Assembly (NCBI GenBank): GCA_023443625.1
Contig: JAEZTQ010000037.1
Coordinates: 1-64,000 of the forward strand
Origin: Bacillota bacterium
GTDB taxonomy: Bacteria; Bacillota_A; Clostridia; Lachnospirales; Lachnospiraceae
Direction: 5' to 3'
DNA: 64,000 nucleotides
Shown here: positions 8,321-17,543 of the stretch, piece after piece
How the letters are laid out: the number at the start of each line of letters is the position of its first letter
Numbering within the stretch: the first letter of the stretch is position 1
The notes under the pieces: generated by a model
Seen by the model: the letters and a program-made list of their open reading frames with translations, nothing else
Database searches by the model: none
What the model was told of the DNA's origin: nothing
Made by a program: the position numbers and the translations under genes

Positions 8321-11300
8321 ATGAATATTTCAGAAAGACAGTATCTGTTTCAGTCACCGACCAAGGAATTTCAGGGAAAACCATTCTGGTCCTGGAATGG
8401 TAAGCTGGAAGAAAAGGAATTACTCAGGCAGATTGACATTATAGAGGAAATGGGGTTTGGCGGATATTTTATGCATTCCCGTACTGGTTTGGAAACAGAA
8501 TACCTTGGTGAAGAATGGTTTGAATTAATTGATAAATGTGCGGCTTACGGTAACGCCAAGGGAATGGAATCCTGGTTATATGATGAAGATCGTTGGCCCT
8601 CTGGCAGTGCAGGAGGTCTGGTTACAGAAGAAGAGAAATACCGTGCTATGTTTATAGAGATGCATAGGAAGACGGCAGCAGAGTATCAAGAGTTGAAGTG
8701 GACAAGTGAGGTTGTAGCAGTTTTTGCATGTACGATGGAAGAGGGCTTTTTTGTTACGAAACGCTTGCTACAGGAAGGCGATGGGATATCTGAGGAAGAA
8801 GTTATTTTCCTATTTACCTTAACCTATGCAGAATGTAACGATAACTATAATGGATATACTTATGTGGATACCATGAATAGGGAGGCTATAGAACGTTATA
8901 TAGACATTACCCACGAAAAGTACAAGGAGAAGAATGGTGAGAAATTCGGTAAGGAGATTACAGGGATTTTCACAGATGAACCACATAGAGGTCCCTGTTT
9001 TACTGAGTTTTCTGGAGGTAAAAGAACTCGGGTACCGTATACACCAGCTCTTTTTGATGAATTTGAAAAGCGATTTGGTTATCATCTAAAGGAGAAGTTA
9101 CCAGAATTGTTCTTAAGAGAAAAAGGCAAAGAAATGTCTAAGGAAACCAGAGATTATTTTGAGCTTTGCCAACAGCTATTCCTAGAGAACTTTGCAATAC
9201 CAATTCAGAAGTGGTGTAGGGATAATAAACTTCTTTTAACAGGTCATGTATTACATGAAGATAATTTATGCAGTCAGGTCACTATGCAAGGATCTCTCAT
9301 GCGTTATTATGAGCATATGGATTATCCAGGTATTGATCTTCTGGGAGAATATAATGATTGCTACTGGGTGGCAAAACAAGTAATGTCAGTAGCCAGACAA
9401 TTAAACAGGGAATGGGTGCTATCAGAATTGTATGGTTGTACCGGATGGCAGATGAATTTTGAATCCTACAAAAACATTGGGGATTGGCAGGCACTATTTG
9501 GCATTAATTTAAGATGTCCTCACTTATCCTGGTATACCATGAAAGGGGAGGCAAAGAGAGATTATCCGGCGAGCATACTTCATCAGTCGCCCTGGTATCA
9601 GGAGTATCATTATCTGGAGGACTATTATTCCAGAATCCATGTTGCACTACATGCAGGAAAGCCGGAATGCGAACTTCTGGTAATCAATCCCATTGAAAGT
9701 GTTTGGGCTAGAGCATATAGCGGTGCCTTCCAAGGATTGAGCAGCAATGATCCGGAAATAGATCGTTTGGAAAAGCAATATGTAGAGGTATTCCATTGCC
9801 TTACCTCTCATCACATCGATTTTGATTATGGTGAAGAGGATATCATGTCCCGTCATGGTAAAGTTGAAAAGGGTATTCTCTATGTAGGAAGTGCTGCTTA
9901 CAAAAAGGTACTTGTTGCCGGAGCAGATACCCTCCGAGAGACAACCCTTGAGTTACTCAAAGAGTTCCATAAACAGGGAGGAGAAGTGATCTTTGCAGGT
10001 CAAGTTCCCAGTTATGTCGATGTGGAGCCATCCATGGCGGTGATGGAGCTTGCTAATAGGGCCATAATGCTACCATGGGAGGAAGCAGCTCTTGCAGATG
10101 CTTGCCGTAGTGGAAAAGAAATTGAAATTAAATCAGAAGGTAGTAAATCAATCTTTGTTCAAAGCAAAGAGGTAGAGGGCGGTCGTATGATAATGCTGCT
10201 TAACGTGAACAAGGAAGAAGGTTACTCTGAGGTAAAACTTAAGCTGGGAAAAGGTGAGCATCTTGAGCTGTGGGATGCAAGAACCGGTAAGATCAGTCGC
10301 CCCGCTTATGAAAGGGGTAATGGTGAAATAGAAGTAATGATTGATTTGGAAGCCGGTGGAGAGCGTATCTTCTTTATAAGTGAAGAGGAAAGAAATTTAC
10401 CAATGGAAGAGAATTGGAGAGGTACGATAGCAAGGCCTTGTGCTGATACCCTGTCCTATACCCTAACAGAGAAAAATGTTTGCGTATTAGATTATGTAAA
10501 TGTAACAGGGGGTGAGGGGTTACTAATTTACAATGAAGAAGTGTTGAAAGCGGACCGGATTTTAAGAAACTTTTTCCGCATTCCATATCGAGGCGGAGAG
10601 ATGTTACAGCCCTGGTATGAAGCAAAGTTTAAAGGTGGAGAGAAGAAGCTAACACAACTTTCCTTAGAATATCAGGTTGAAATCCAAATCCTTCCTAAAG
10701 GAGTAGAGCTGGTAGTTGAGGACATAGAGCATATTAAAGAAATTCGTGTCAATGGAGAAGAGGTACAAACCATAAGTCAGGGAAAATGGATTGATATCTG
10801 CTTTGATAAGGTTTCAATTCCGAATCACTTATGGAAGGAAGGGAATAACCAAATTACTCTGCTGATGAATTACTACAAAACCAGCGGTTTGGAAGCTACC
10901 TATCTATTGGGTGATTTCGGTGTAGAACTTGCTAACGGTAGAAAACCTGTTCTTACATCACTGCCAAAGGAACTCACCATTGGTGATATTACCAAGCAAG
11001 GGCTGCCCTTTTATTCTGGTAGTGTTATCTATCATATTGAAGGCTGCGACAAACAGAGGCTTTATGTAGAGGAAGTCAAATTTGGTGGCTCTTTGGTGAA
11101 GCTACTGGGTAAGGAAAATACAATATTGGCATTCTCTCCCCATAGTGGAAGTGTACAAGACTTATGTGGAATTCAGGTAGTGTTGACCCGTAGAAACACC
11201 TTTGGACCTCTCCATCAGCTTCCCAAGAAGGCATATGCCTATGGTCCAAATAATTTCATTACTGAGAAGGAAGAGTGGACGGATGATTATATTCTATATG

Positions 11301-11338
11301 AACAAGGATTATTGGAAAAGCCTGTATTTCGTATATAG
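8321..11338 (+). CDS. Large GH106-like glycoside hydrolase (probable alpha-L-rhamnosidase)
   Basis: A 1005-residue protein without signal peptide. The N-terminal catalytic part opens with PFWSWNGKLEEKELLRQI and MGFGGYFMHSRTGL, then WLYDEDRWPSGSAGG, motifs I associate with GH106 and related (beta/alpha)8 enzymes. A conserved TGIFTDEPHRGP segment at about 207-220 is a candidate for a catalytic acid. The middle contains a Rossmann-like A4-type segment (about 520-600), and the C-terminal ~350 residues are beta-sandwich, carbohydrate-binding-like. GAGAGGAG precedes the ATG. Pairing with a GH78 enzyme on the same strand supports a role in rhamnose release inside the cell. The exact family number is from memory and the substrate is inferred. 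Confidence 0.7.
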   Translation: MNISERQYLFQSPTKEFQGKPFWSWNGKLEEKELLRQIDIIEEMGFGGYFMHSRTGLETEYLGEEWFELIDKCAAYGNAKGMESWLYDEDRWPSGSAGGLVTEEEKYRAMFIEMHRKTAAEYQELKWTSEVVAVFACTMEEGFFVTKRLLQEGDGISEEEVIFLFTLTYAECNDNYNGYTYVDTMNREAIERYIDITHEKYKEKNGEKFGKEITGIFTDEPHRGPCFTEFSGGKRTRVPYTPALFDEFEKRFGYHLKEKLPELFLREKGKEMSKETRDYFELCQQLFLENFAIPIQKWCRDNKLLLTGHVLHEDNLCSQVTMQGSLMRYYEHMDYPGIDLLGEYNDCYWVAKQVMSVARQLNREWVLSELYGCTGWQMNFESYKNIGDWQALFGINLRCPHLSWYTMKGEAKRDYPASILHQSPWYQEYHYLEDYYSRIHVALHAGKPECELLVINPIESVWARAYSGAFQGLSSNDPEIDRLEKQYVEVFHCLTSHHIDFDYGEEDIMSRHGKVEKGILYVGSAAYKKVLVAGADTLRETTLELLKEFHKQGGEVIFAGQVPSYVDVEPSMAVMELANRAIMLPWEEAALADACRSGKEIEIKSEGSKSIFVQSKEVEGGRMIMLLNVNKEEGYSEVKLKLGKGEHLELWDARTGKISRPAYERGNGEIEVMIDLEAGGERIFFISEEERNLPMEENWRGTIARPCADTLSYTLTEKNVCVLDYVNVTGGEGLLIYNEEVLKADRILRNFFRIPYRGGEMLQPWYEAKFKGGEKKLTQLSLEYQVEIQILPKGVELVVEDIEHIKEIRVNGEEVQTISQGKWIDICFDKVSIPNHLWKEGNNQITLLMNYYKTSGLEATYLLGDFGVELANGRKPVLTSLPKELTIGDITKQGLPFYSGSVIYHIEGCDKQRLYVEEVKFGGSLVKLLGKENTILAFSPHSGSVQDLCGIQVVLTRRNTFGPLHQLPKKAYAYGPNNFITEKEEWTDDYILYEQGLLEKPVFRI

Positions 11339-11385
11339 ATAAGTAATATCAATGATGATGTTATAAAAACCATATTATTATAATA

Positions 11386-11439
11386 AAAGGGGCTGTCGCT
11401 TTAACGTTTGAAAAAATGTGAAGAGGCAGCTTCTTTTGT
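11386..11439 (+). mobile_element. Left-end repeat of a decayed ISLre2-type element, copy 1
   Basis: A 54-bp block beginning AAAGGGGCTGTCGCTTTAAC is repeated with a single base difference in its core at 12995-13048. It lies 47 bp after the GH106-like gene and about 100 bp before an ISLre2 transposase fragment in the same orientation, so I read it as the element's left terminus. Its right end is not visible nearby. Confidence 0.6.
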
Positions 11440-11540
11440 TACCGATTCCATGAACAAAGACAAGGTTCTCACTTTCTTTTCATGCATAAAGCTTCTTCCT
11501 TAGTTTTTTTACATGTTTATTTTTACAATGTCTCCATAGA

Positions 11541-11735
11541 CTATTGGAATGGAACGATTATGCCGAAGCTGGTGTATGTCTATGAGGGGATAGAAAGGGA
11601 AAGCCCGGCGAGTAAACGGTGGAAATTGATAATACACACTATTTCAGCGGTCTGTATGAAGGGGAACGGAATCATGAGTTACGGCTTGAAGTAGCTGATT
11701 ACATAGATATCCACTAGGACATGAATTACTTAGCT
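11541..11735 (+). pseudogene. ISLre2-family (UPF0236) transposase fragment, frameshifted
   Basis: One frame reads GTIMPKLVYVYEGIERESP and SKRWKLI, then the similarity shifts frame to THYFSGLYEGERNHELRLEV and ADYIDIH before a stop. This is the central region of ISLre2-type transposases, which have a conserved MPKLVYVYEG block followed by HYFxGxYEGE. Only about 65 of some 450 codons survive, with at least one frameshift and a nonsense codon, so it is a dead relic. No catalytic set can be assessed. Confidence 0.7.
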
Positions 11736-12022
11736 CTAACCAAAACTCTCCGGCAGGTTGATATCCTCTGCTTATTAAGTACTGGACATTATAAATGGTA
11801 CTTTGGAAAATAGAATTATCAGGAATATGTTGACTTATTTTTCTATTATATATATAGTTCTGTTGTACATATATTAGTTTATTTAAATGCAAGGACACTT
11901 TTTGTAATAATATTTTTTGAGGAGAAATCTTAATGATGAAGAATAGGATTTTTATTGTGTTAATGACATTAGTGTTAATAATAATTAAAGATTTAGATAG
12001 TATATATTAAGGGGGATTGAAT

Positions 12023-12625
12023 ATGATAAAGATACATAAATATCTTATTATTGCAGGGATATCAATAGGAATATTAGTTGCTACATTAACTATAGCTTTT
12101 TTCATTTTACCCGGTAAAAATAACTATATAGATAAAATTAACAATTTGGAGGGTACTACATTAGCTTCGTTTCGAACACATGCTAAGTCGGTGGATGAAT
12201 TAATTAGCATATCGGAACTTATTATTGAAGGGAAAGTAGTCGATTATGAACCTGTAATAATTGATAATATAGTTTATACGAAAGAAACAGTTGAAGTAAA
12301 GAAAGCTATGAAAGGAGACATAGCTGAAGGGGATAAAATAATAGTTGCTTTTACTGGAGGTGAATTAAATAGTATGACCACCCCTCCGATAAAAGATTGC
12401 CCCCTTATGGATATGAGAGGAAATTATATGCTATTTTTGAAAACAAATGATGGTGTAAATTATTTTGTTATCGGTGGCAATCAGGGATTTGGATTAATAA
12501 AAGATAATAAAATACAAGCTACAGAGCAAGGAGAGTTAGGAGATACTTTTAGAAGATATAAGGCTGATGAATTAGAAAAAACAATAACAAATGAAATTGG
12601 TAAATCAATAAGCCAAGTTGAATAA
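12023..12625 (+). CDS. Small membrane-anchored extracytoplasmic protein of unknown function
   Basis: A 200-residue protein with one N-terminal hydrophobic segment (YLIIAGISIGILVATLTIAF) that acts as signal anchor, followed by ~170 extracytoplasmic residues. The body has a pattern seen in secreted Firmicute proteins of unknown function: SISELIIEGKVVDYEP, then KKAMKGDIAEGDKIIVAFTG and a LFLKTNDGVNYFVIGG strand, suggestive of a small beta-barrel. GGGGG at 12011-12015 supports the ATG at 12023; a TTG two codons earlier is too close. It sits alone between two mobile-element relics, with a terminator about 170 bp downstream. I do not recognise a specific family. Confidence 0.65.
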   Translation: MIKIHKYLIIAGISIGILVATLTIAFFILPGKNNYIDKINNLEGTTLASFRTHAKSVDELISISELIIEGKVVDYEPVIIDNIVYTKETVEVKKAMKGDIAEGDKIIVAFTGGELNSMTTPPIKDCPLMDMRGNYMLFLKTNDGVNYFVIGGNQGFGLIKDNKIQATEQGELGDTFRRYKADELEKTITNEIGKSISQVE

Positions 12626-12994
12626 GTAACGTCGTCTCTTTTCTCATCAAATATGGAAGTTTTACACCAACAACTTTCTGATAAGAAGTAAAAGCCTCTA
12701 GTCCTTGATTTTATAAGGGCTTGAGACTATCATCTTGGGTATTAAGATGTTACTGCTAGCCAAAAGTATTTAGATAAAATTCGAAACGAAAGGTTCATCT
12801 GAAAAGATGGATCTTTTTTCTCCATTTACTAGATGAAATTCAAACTCTCTAAGAATATTGACTTAAGAAGATGAAAAGGAGGCTCCCACTCCGAGGTTCT
12901 TGTTCTTCAGATTTCTTTACGTAGTAAGGACGTAGTTCTGCATAGCAAAGACACTGCGAGGAGGCGCGGGTTCGAAGCCCTTCTCGTGCTTATG
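12626..12994. other. Gene-free stretch between small membrane protein and ISLre2-like remnant
   Basis: No reading frame with a ribosome binding site is visible. The stretch holds the terminator at 12791-12819 and, at 12961-12990, a GGTTCGAA-containing segment that resembles a tRNA T-arm but does not fold into one. It looks like eroded accessory DNA. Confidence 0.5.
12791..12819 (+). terminator. Rho-independent terminator
   Basis: A 10-bp stem (12791-12800 with 12805-12814, two G-T pairs) with a GAAA tetraloop is followed by a run of T. It would terminate rightward transcription from the small membrane protein gene. Confidence 0.7.
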
Positions 12995-13357
12995 AAAGGG
13001 GCTGTCGCTTTAACGTTTGAAAAAATGTGAAGCGGCAGCTTCTTTTGTGCCTAATAAAGCTATTATCCTCTCTGTTTCAGCCTTATTTTAACTGTATTAA
13101 TTAAAAATGACATAACTTAATAGACCTGAGAACAGGCCTTGAAAATTCATTTAAAATTTTCAAAATCTATGCACTTTTGACAGGGAACAAATGCATTCCT
13201 CCTTTCCCTCCACAACCTTATGTACCGCTATGTGCGGCAACCGAGTGAGAACGTGTCTCTGTTGGATTGATAGTCACACGCTATTTTTGTAAAACTAATA
13301 TGTGATAAACATCACTAATGTAAAAAGGGCGCCGCACATTTAGCGACAGCCCCTTTT
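12995..13357. mobile_element. ISLre2-related deletion derivative (MITE-like) with 15-bp inverted ends
   Basis: Bases 12995-13009 (AAAGGGGCTGTCGCT) are the exact inverse complement of 13342-13356. The left 54 bp match the copy at 11386-11439 with one base change. The ~360-bp interior has no open frame. The left end also folds as GCTGTCGCTT (13001-13010) with AAGCGGCAGC about 20 bp on, followed by T-rich sequence, so it may also terminate transcription. I interpret it as a non-autonomous derivative of the element whose transposase fragment lies at 11541. Confidence 0.6.
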
Positions 13358-13505
13358 AAAATGTATTACAATAAAATCTACTAATTGGTTACAGTTTAGT
13401 CTCATCTAAATCTAAGGTATAAGACTAGGGAAAAGTGATATTCATGATGAGTACTTGCATTCACAGGTTTTTGGTTCTGTCTTTTAGAATCTTATGTCTG
13501 TAACA

Positions 13506-15710
13506 CTAATTCTTCTTATCTCGATATTGTGAGGGTGTCAATGCGGTTTCCTGCTTGAATTTACGACGAAAGCTGGAGGTGTTTAAATACCCTACAGCAA
13601 TACTGATATTATCAATGGTCATATCGGTATTATGAAGTAATTCTTTTGCCTTTTCCATTCGAAGTTTCCAAAGATAATCGGAAAAATTCTCATTGAAACT
13701 CTTCTTAAATAGATAACTCATATAGGCAATACTTACCTGGAAATTATCTGCTAGTGATGAGATGGAAAAATCGGGAGAGGAGTAACTGTCCTGTATCAAC
13801 TTCTGTATTTGATCCGTATGAATAGTAGAATTAGCATATTCTGTTTCATAGGTCTCAAGTAGACGAATAACACTTTGGTAGATCTCATCTCGCTTTTCCA
13901 GATAGGAACAACTGCGGCACATATATAGTGTACTAAAATAAGAATCACTATAAATTTTAAATTTAATATTCATTCGATTCATGCTATTTACAATGATTGT
14001 TAAAATATCAATTAACACACAGCGGGTAAAAAAATCAGGTAAAGAACTCTTACAGTCAGAGGACTTGTCTAATAAGGCGAACAAAACCTCCACACTAGCC
14101 TTCGCATTAGAAAATTCTTGTTCCCGTAAGTTGCTATTTAAAAGATCCAGCTGAGCATAGGGATAGATTAAGCTGCTCTGATCTGATAGTAAATAGGAGA
14201 TAGTTTCATAAGATACAACGGGCTCTTGGCTTAAATAACTGCTGGCTGCAAAGGCATTTTCATATAAAGAAGGAATCTCCAAAGGAGAAGTTGCACTGTT
14301 ACTTATGGCTGCTTTAAAGCCGGTAGCTTCATACAGGTCGAACATGAGAAGATGAATCACTTCTTCCTTGTTTTGCTCAATTCCTACATAATGAATTAAA
14401 AATATCACATAATTCGTTGCGGTTTCCAGAATGGAACAGGGATTATCCCCAGGAAGTGATTCATCGATAAACTGTTTGATCTCTTTAGGAGTTAACACTT
14501 TCTTATTGGGTGCCTCAACCTTAATAATAAAGATATGACTATCCATTTCCATACGAAAGAGCTGATCAATATTGATGCTACTGTCCAGACTTGTCTCATT
14601 GTTCTCTGTTACAATAGAATCCAGTATGGATTTCTGCATGGACAAACGATATGAATCGATTTTTTCCTGGAGTTGCTTGTTCTCCGAGTGCATATCAGTA
14701 AAAGCAATATCCAGCTGTTCTACGTAGCCTTGATTGAGTCTGAGGGAGGGCACTAGTTTCCTGGTGAGCTTATGAAGAGGCCAGTAAGTGATACGCATAG
14801 CTAATAGGATACACAACATACCAAAACTAAAAACCATTAGGAGTAATAGATAGGTATTACGAAAGGCTAAGTTTACTTGGTCAATAACCGCTTGATTAGA
14901 TAGTACTGCTACTATGGTATAATTGCTAGTAAGGCCGGTGATGGCATAAAGAGTTTCCTTGTCTTTGTCATTATAAAATCCCGTGGTACCATCTAAGTGT
15001 TTTAAGTGTGGTTCCAGAATGTGAGTAGCGGAACCGGTTACAATTTTGTTATCTTCATTTAGAAAGCTGACTGAGGTGATTCCGGAAGTGATACCATTTT
15101 CCATCAGGTTTTTTATTTCCTTCATATTAAGGATATAGAAGATACTATAGCTTTGTATTCCATTGTTATAGGGCAGATAAATAAGCATTTTTGTACTACT
15201 GCTCTCTAGGAAAATCAATTGACTTCGTGTTGCGTCCATATAATCCTTCAGGGGAAAATTGATGTACTTTTTCCCAGTATATATCTCATATACGCCATCC
15301 GAGCCTTTTACATGATTACCTGAGGAAAGAATGGAATTCCTTTGAAAATCAATATAGCAGATGGAATCGATGGTAACACTGCTTATATTATATTCGTTGA
15401 TTTTTTTGGAAGCCTGATAACGATACCATTCGTTGTTTTTATATCTGGATAGTACCAGATTAATATCACTTGTTAAAAAGGAATTGATTTGATTAATGGA
15501 ACTAAGACTATTATTTAAGTCCTCTTCTACATCCGCAAGACGTTTTTTTGCCTCTTGATGTATGTTCTTACTATAAATGGTCCCTAGTTGAATTCGAACA
15601 GCTAAGAAGAAACCAAGAAACAATATACTTAATAAGATAAAGTAAGAAAAGAAGTACTTTAACAGGGTGGTATTCTTATTATCAGTGTTAAGTTTGATAA
15701 ATGATTTCAT
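13506..15710 (-). CDS. Membrane-bound AraC-family regulator with extracytoplasmic sensor domain
   Basis: A 734-residue protein with transmembrane helices at about 19-40 and 285-307. They bracket a ~245-residue extracytoplasmic sensor (Cache-like by layout). The cytoplasmic part runs to a C-terminal AraC double helix-turn-helix at about 635-732 (ISSLADNFQVSIAYMSYLFK; DNISIAVGYLNTSSFRRKFK). This architecture is common in Clostridia and Paenibacillus next to LplABC-type importers, where it senses extracellular oligosaccharides or occupied binding protein. It is divergent from the GH1 gene with 242 bp between, and the LplABC-like genes follow. It is therefore the likely local activator. AAGGAG precedes the ATG. 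Confidence 0.85.
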   Translation of the reverse strand: MKSFIKLNTDNKNTTLLKYFFSYFILLSILFLGFFLAVRIQLGTIYSKNIHQEAKKRLADVEEDLNNSLSSINQINSFLTSDINLVLSRYKNNEWYRYQASKKINEYNISSVTIDSICYIDFQRNSILSSGNHVKGSDGVYEIYTGKKYINFPLKDYMDATRSQLIFLESSSTKMLIYLPYNNGIQSYSIFYILNMKEIKNLMENGITSGITSVSFLNEDNKIVTGSATHILEPHLKHLDGTTGFYNDKDKETLYAITGLTSNYTIVAVLSNQAVIDQVNLAFRNTYLLLLMVFSFGMLCILLAMRITYWPLHKLTRKLVPSLRLNQGYVEQLDIAFTDMHSENKQLQEKIDSYRLSMQKSILDSIVTENNETSLDSSINIDQLFRMEMDSHIFIIKVEAPNKKVLTPKEIKQFIDESLPGDNPCSILETATNYVIFLIHYVGIEQNKEEVIHLLMFDLYEATGFKAAISNSATSPLEIPSLYENAFAASSYLSQEPVVSYETISYLLSDQSSLIYPYAQLDLLNSNLREQEFSNAKASVEVLFALLDKSSDCKSSLPDFFTRCVLIDILTIIVNSMNRMNIKFKIYSDSYFSTLYMCRSCSYLEKRDEIYQSVIRLLETYETEYANSTIHTDQIQKLIQDSYSSPDFSISSLADNFQVSIAYMSYLFKKSFNENFSDYLWKLRMEKAKELLHNTDMTIDNISIAVGYLNTSSFRRKFKQETALTPSQYRDKKN

Positions 15711-15952
15711 AGAGTCTCCTTAAAAACTTTTATAGATTTAAGATATCATATTTTAAGGGGGGTGTCAAAAGCTAACTCATCCAACCAACTTATGTAAGAT
15801 TCATGAAACCCTTGATTTTGCTGGGTTTCCTGTGAATATATGACTAGGGAACAATATTCTTTCAGTGGTTTTAAAAAGTGTACCTTGATGAACCGAATAG
15901 GCTAAGTTACGTTGGTGTTATAAAATAAAGATAAGAAATGTGAGGACTTAGA
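15711..15952. promoter_or_regulatory. Divergent control region between AraC regulator and GH1 gene
   Basis: This 242-bp spacer must hold the start sites for both directions. A 7-bp inverted repeat GAAACCC (15805-15811) / GGGTTTC (15823-15829) is the only clear dyad and is a candidate operator. I cannot assign -35/-10 elements with confidence. Confidence 0.4.
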
Positions 15953-17308
15953 ATGGCTAATATTAAATTTCCGAACCACTTCCTGTTTGGATGTGCAATC
16001 AGTGCTGCTCAGACAGAGGGAGGGGATATAAACGATGGAAGAGGCTTGTCCATATGGGACGTTTTTTCAAGAATTCCAGGAACCATTGCTGATGGGTCAA
16101 CTCCTAATGTAGCATGTAATATGTATCATAGCTATAAAGAGGACATTGCCATAGCAAAACAGATGAATTTGCAATCCTTTCGTTTCTCCTTCTCCTGGTC
16201 TAGAATATTCCCGGAGGGTAAAGGAAGAGTAAATCAAAAGGGATTGGATTATTACAAATATATGCTGGAAGAGCTACACAAACAGGGATTAGTACCGAAT
16301 GCAACGCTTTACCATTGGGATCTTCCTTATGAATTGGAAAGAGAAGGAGGCTGGCTAAATCGGGATGTGGTGAATTGGTATGGTGAATATGCATCCTTAC
16401 TCTTTCGTGAATTTGGTGATGCTATTCCCATGTGGTCAACGGTGAATGAGCCCATAGCGACTTATGTTGGATATGCCCATGGAGCCTTTGCACCCGGTAG
16501 GAAAGGAGAAGCCTTTGGACGTCAAGCCAATCATCATATTCTTATGGCACATGGGGAGGGCATTAAGAGATTTCGTCAAGAAAATAAAAAGGACAGTAAA
16601 ATTGGTGTTGTGGTTGATATCTGGCATCATCATCCATACCGTCCGGACAATAAAGAGGATATTTTACTGGCTGAGCTTGAAAATGAAAAGGCATATCGTT
16701 CCTATCTAAACCCAATATTTCGGGGTGGTTATTCCGATGCTTTGCTAGCCTGGATGGAGGAGAATGGCTGTATGCCCGTCATGAAGGAGAAAGATATGGA
16801 GCTGATTGCACAACCCCTTGATTATTTTGGGTTAAATTGCTATAACCGTGTGTTGGATTGTGCAGATCCTTCCTTAATGAAGCAGGAGATCAAACCTAAG
16901 AATCTGGGTGGAAATTATATGGATAATGGTAGCGAATATTACCCTAAGGCAGTATATGACGCTCTTCATATCTTAACCGATGATTACAAGATCGGGATTC
17001 CCATCTATATTACGGAAAATGGAACCTATAATTGCAATGAAGAAATTAGCAAGGATGGATGCATTCATGATGAGCAGCGAATTGAATACATGAAGGGTTT
17101 CTTAACTTGGATCCATAAAGCCATGGAAGAGGGTATTGATGTTAGAGGATATTATGCATGGTCTCTATTAGACAACTGGGAGTGGAGTGCCGGGTACACG
17201 TACCGATTTGGATTAGTTCATATAGATTTTGAGAGTCAGGCAAGAATATGGAAAGATAGCGGAAAATGGTATAGTGATATTGCCTTAGCAAGAGGGTTTG
17301 AACTATAA
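15953..17308 (+). CDS. GH1 beta-glucosidase / 6-phospho-beta-glucosidase family enzyme
   Basis: A 451-residue cytoplasmic protein, full length for family 1. The acid/base Glu is E166 in STVNEP, and the nucleophile is E355 in IYITENG. The N-terminal FPNHFLFGCAISAAQTEG and the C-terminal YYAWSLLDNWEWSAGY blocks are classic. No signal peptide is present, so it should cleave imported cello-oligosaccharides or aryl beta-glucosides. Linkage to an ABC importer rather than a PTS favours non-phosphorylated substrates (inference). It lies divergent from the AraC regulator and 235 bp upstream of the binding-protein gene. Confidence 0.93.
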   Translation: MANIKFPNHFLFGCAISAAQTEGGDINDGRGLSIWDVFSRIPGTIADGSTPNVACNMYHSYKEDIAIAKQMNLQSFRFSFSWSRIFPEGKGRVNQKGLDYYKYMLEELHKQGLVPNATLYHWDLPYELEREGGWLNRDVVNWYGEYASLLFREFGDAIPMWSTVNEPIATYVGYAHGAFAPGRKGEAFGRQANHHILMAHGEGIKRFRQENKKDSKIGVVVDIWHHHPYRPDNKEDILLAELENEKAYRSYLNPIFRGGYSDALLAWMEENGCMPVMKEKDMELIAQPLDYFGLNCYNRVLDCADPSLMKQEIKPKNLGGNYMDNGSEYYPKAVYDALHILTDDYKIGIPIYITENGTYNCNEEISKDGCIHDEQRIEYMKGFLTWIHKAMEEGIDVRGYYAWSLLDNWEWSAGYTYRFGLVHIDFESQARIWKDSGKWYSDIALARGFEL

Positions 17309-17543
17309 CAGGTTACGTACATTATTCAAAATAATCTCTTGAAAAGTGTATTATTTTTGTTATAAATGGGTTTTTCTTTCGGTTTTTACTGGACTTCATA
17401 GTGCATTTATTACAACGGGATATAGCAAAAGATGTTCCTTGTCACACCAAAATTCACATACTATAATAACACCATACTTACACGAGAGGCGCCTCGGAGG
17501 GTTAAGTTTATGAAAAAATATCTATTATATTAGGAGGTATCAT

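Noticed and set aside
9514..9696. Small overlapping frame within the GH106-like gene
   Set aside because: No ribosome site and no recognisable protein features; the enclosing frame is clearly coding.
12961..12990. tRNA-like T-arm (GGGTTCGAAGCCC) suggesting a tRNA or attachment site
   Set aside because: Only three stem pairs form next to the TTCGAA loop, no acceptor, D or anticodon arms can be built upstream, and no CCA end follows.
15783..15808. AACCAA near the GH1 gene resembling the bipartite motif
   Set aside because: The GGAAC half is missing at the 13-bp position (CATGA instead) and it lies ~150 bp from the gene; judged chance.
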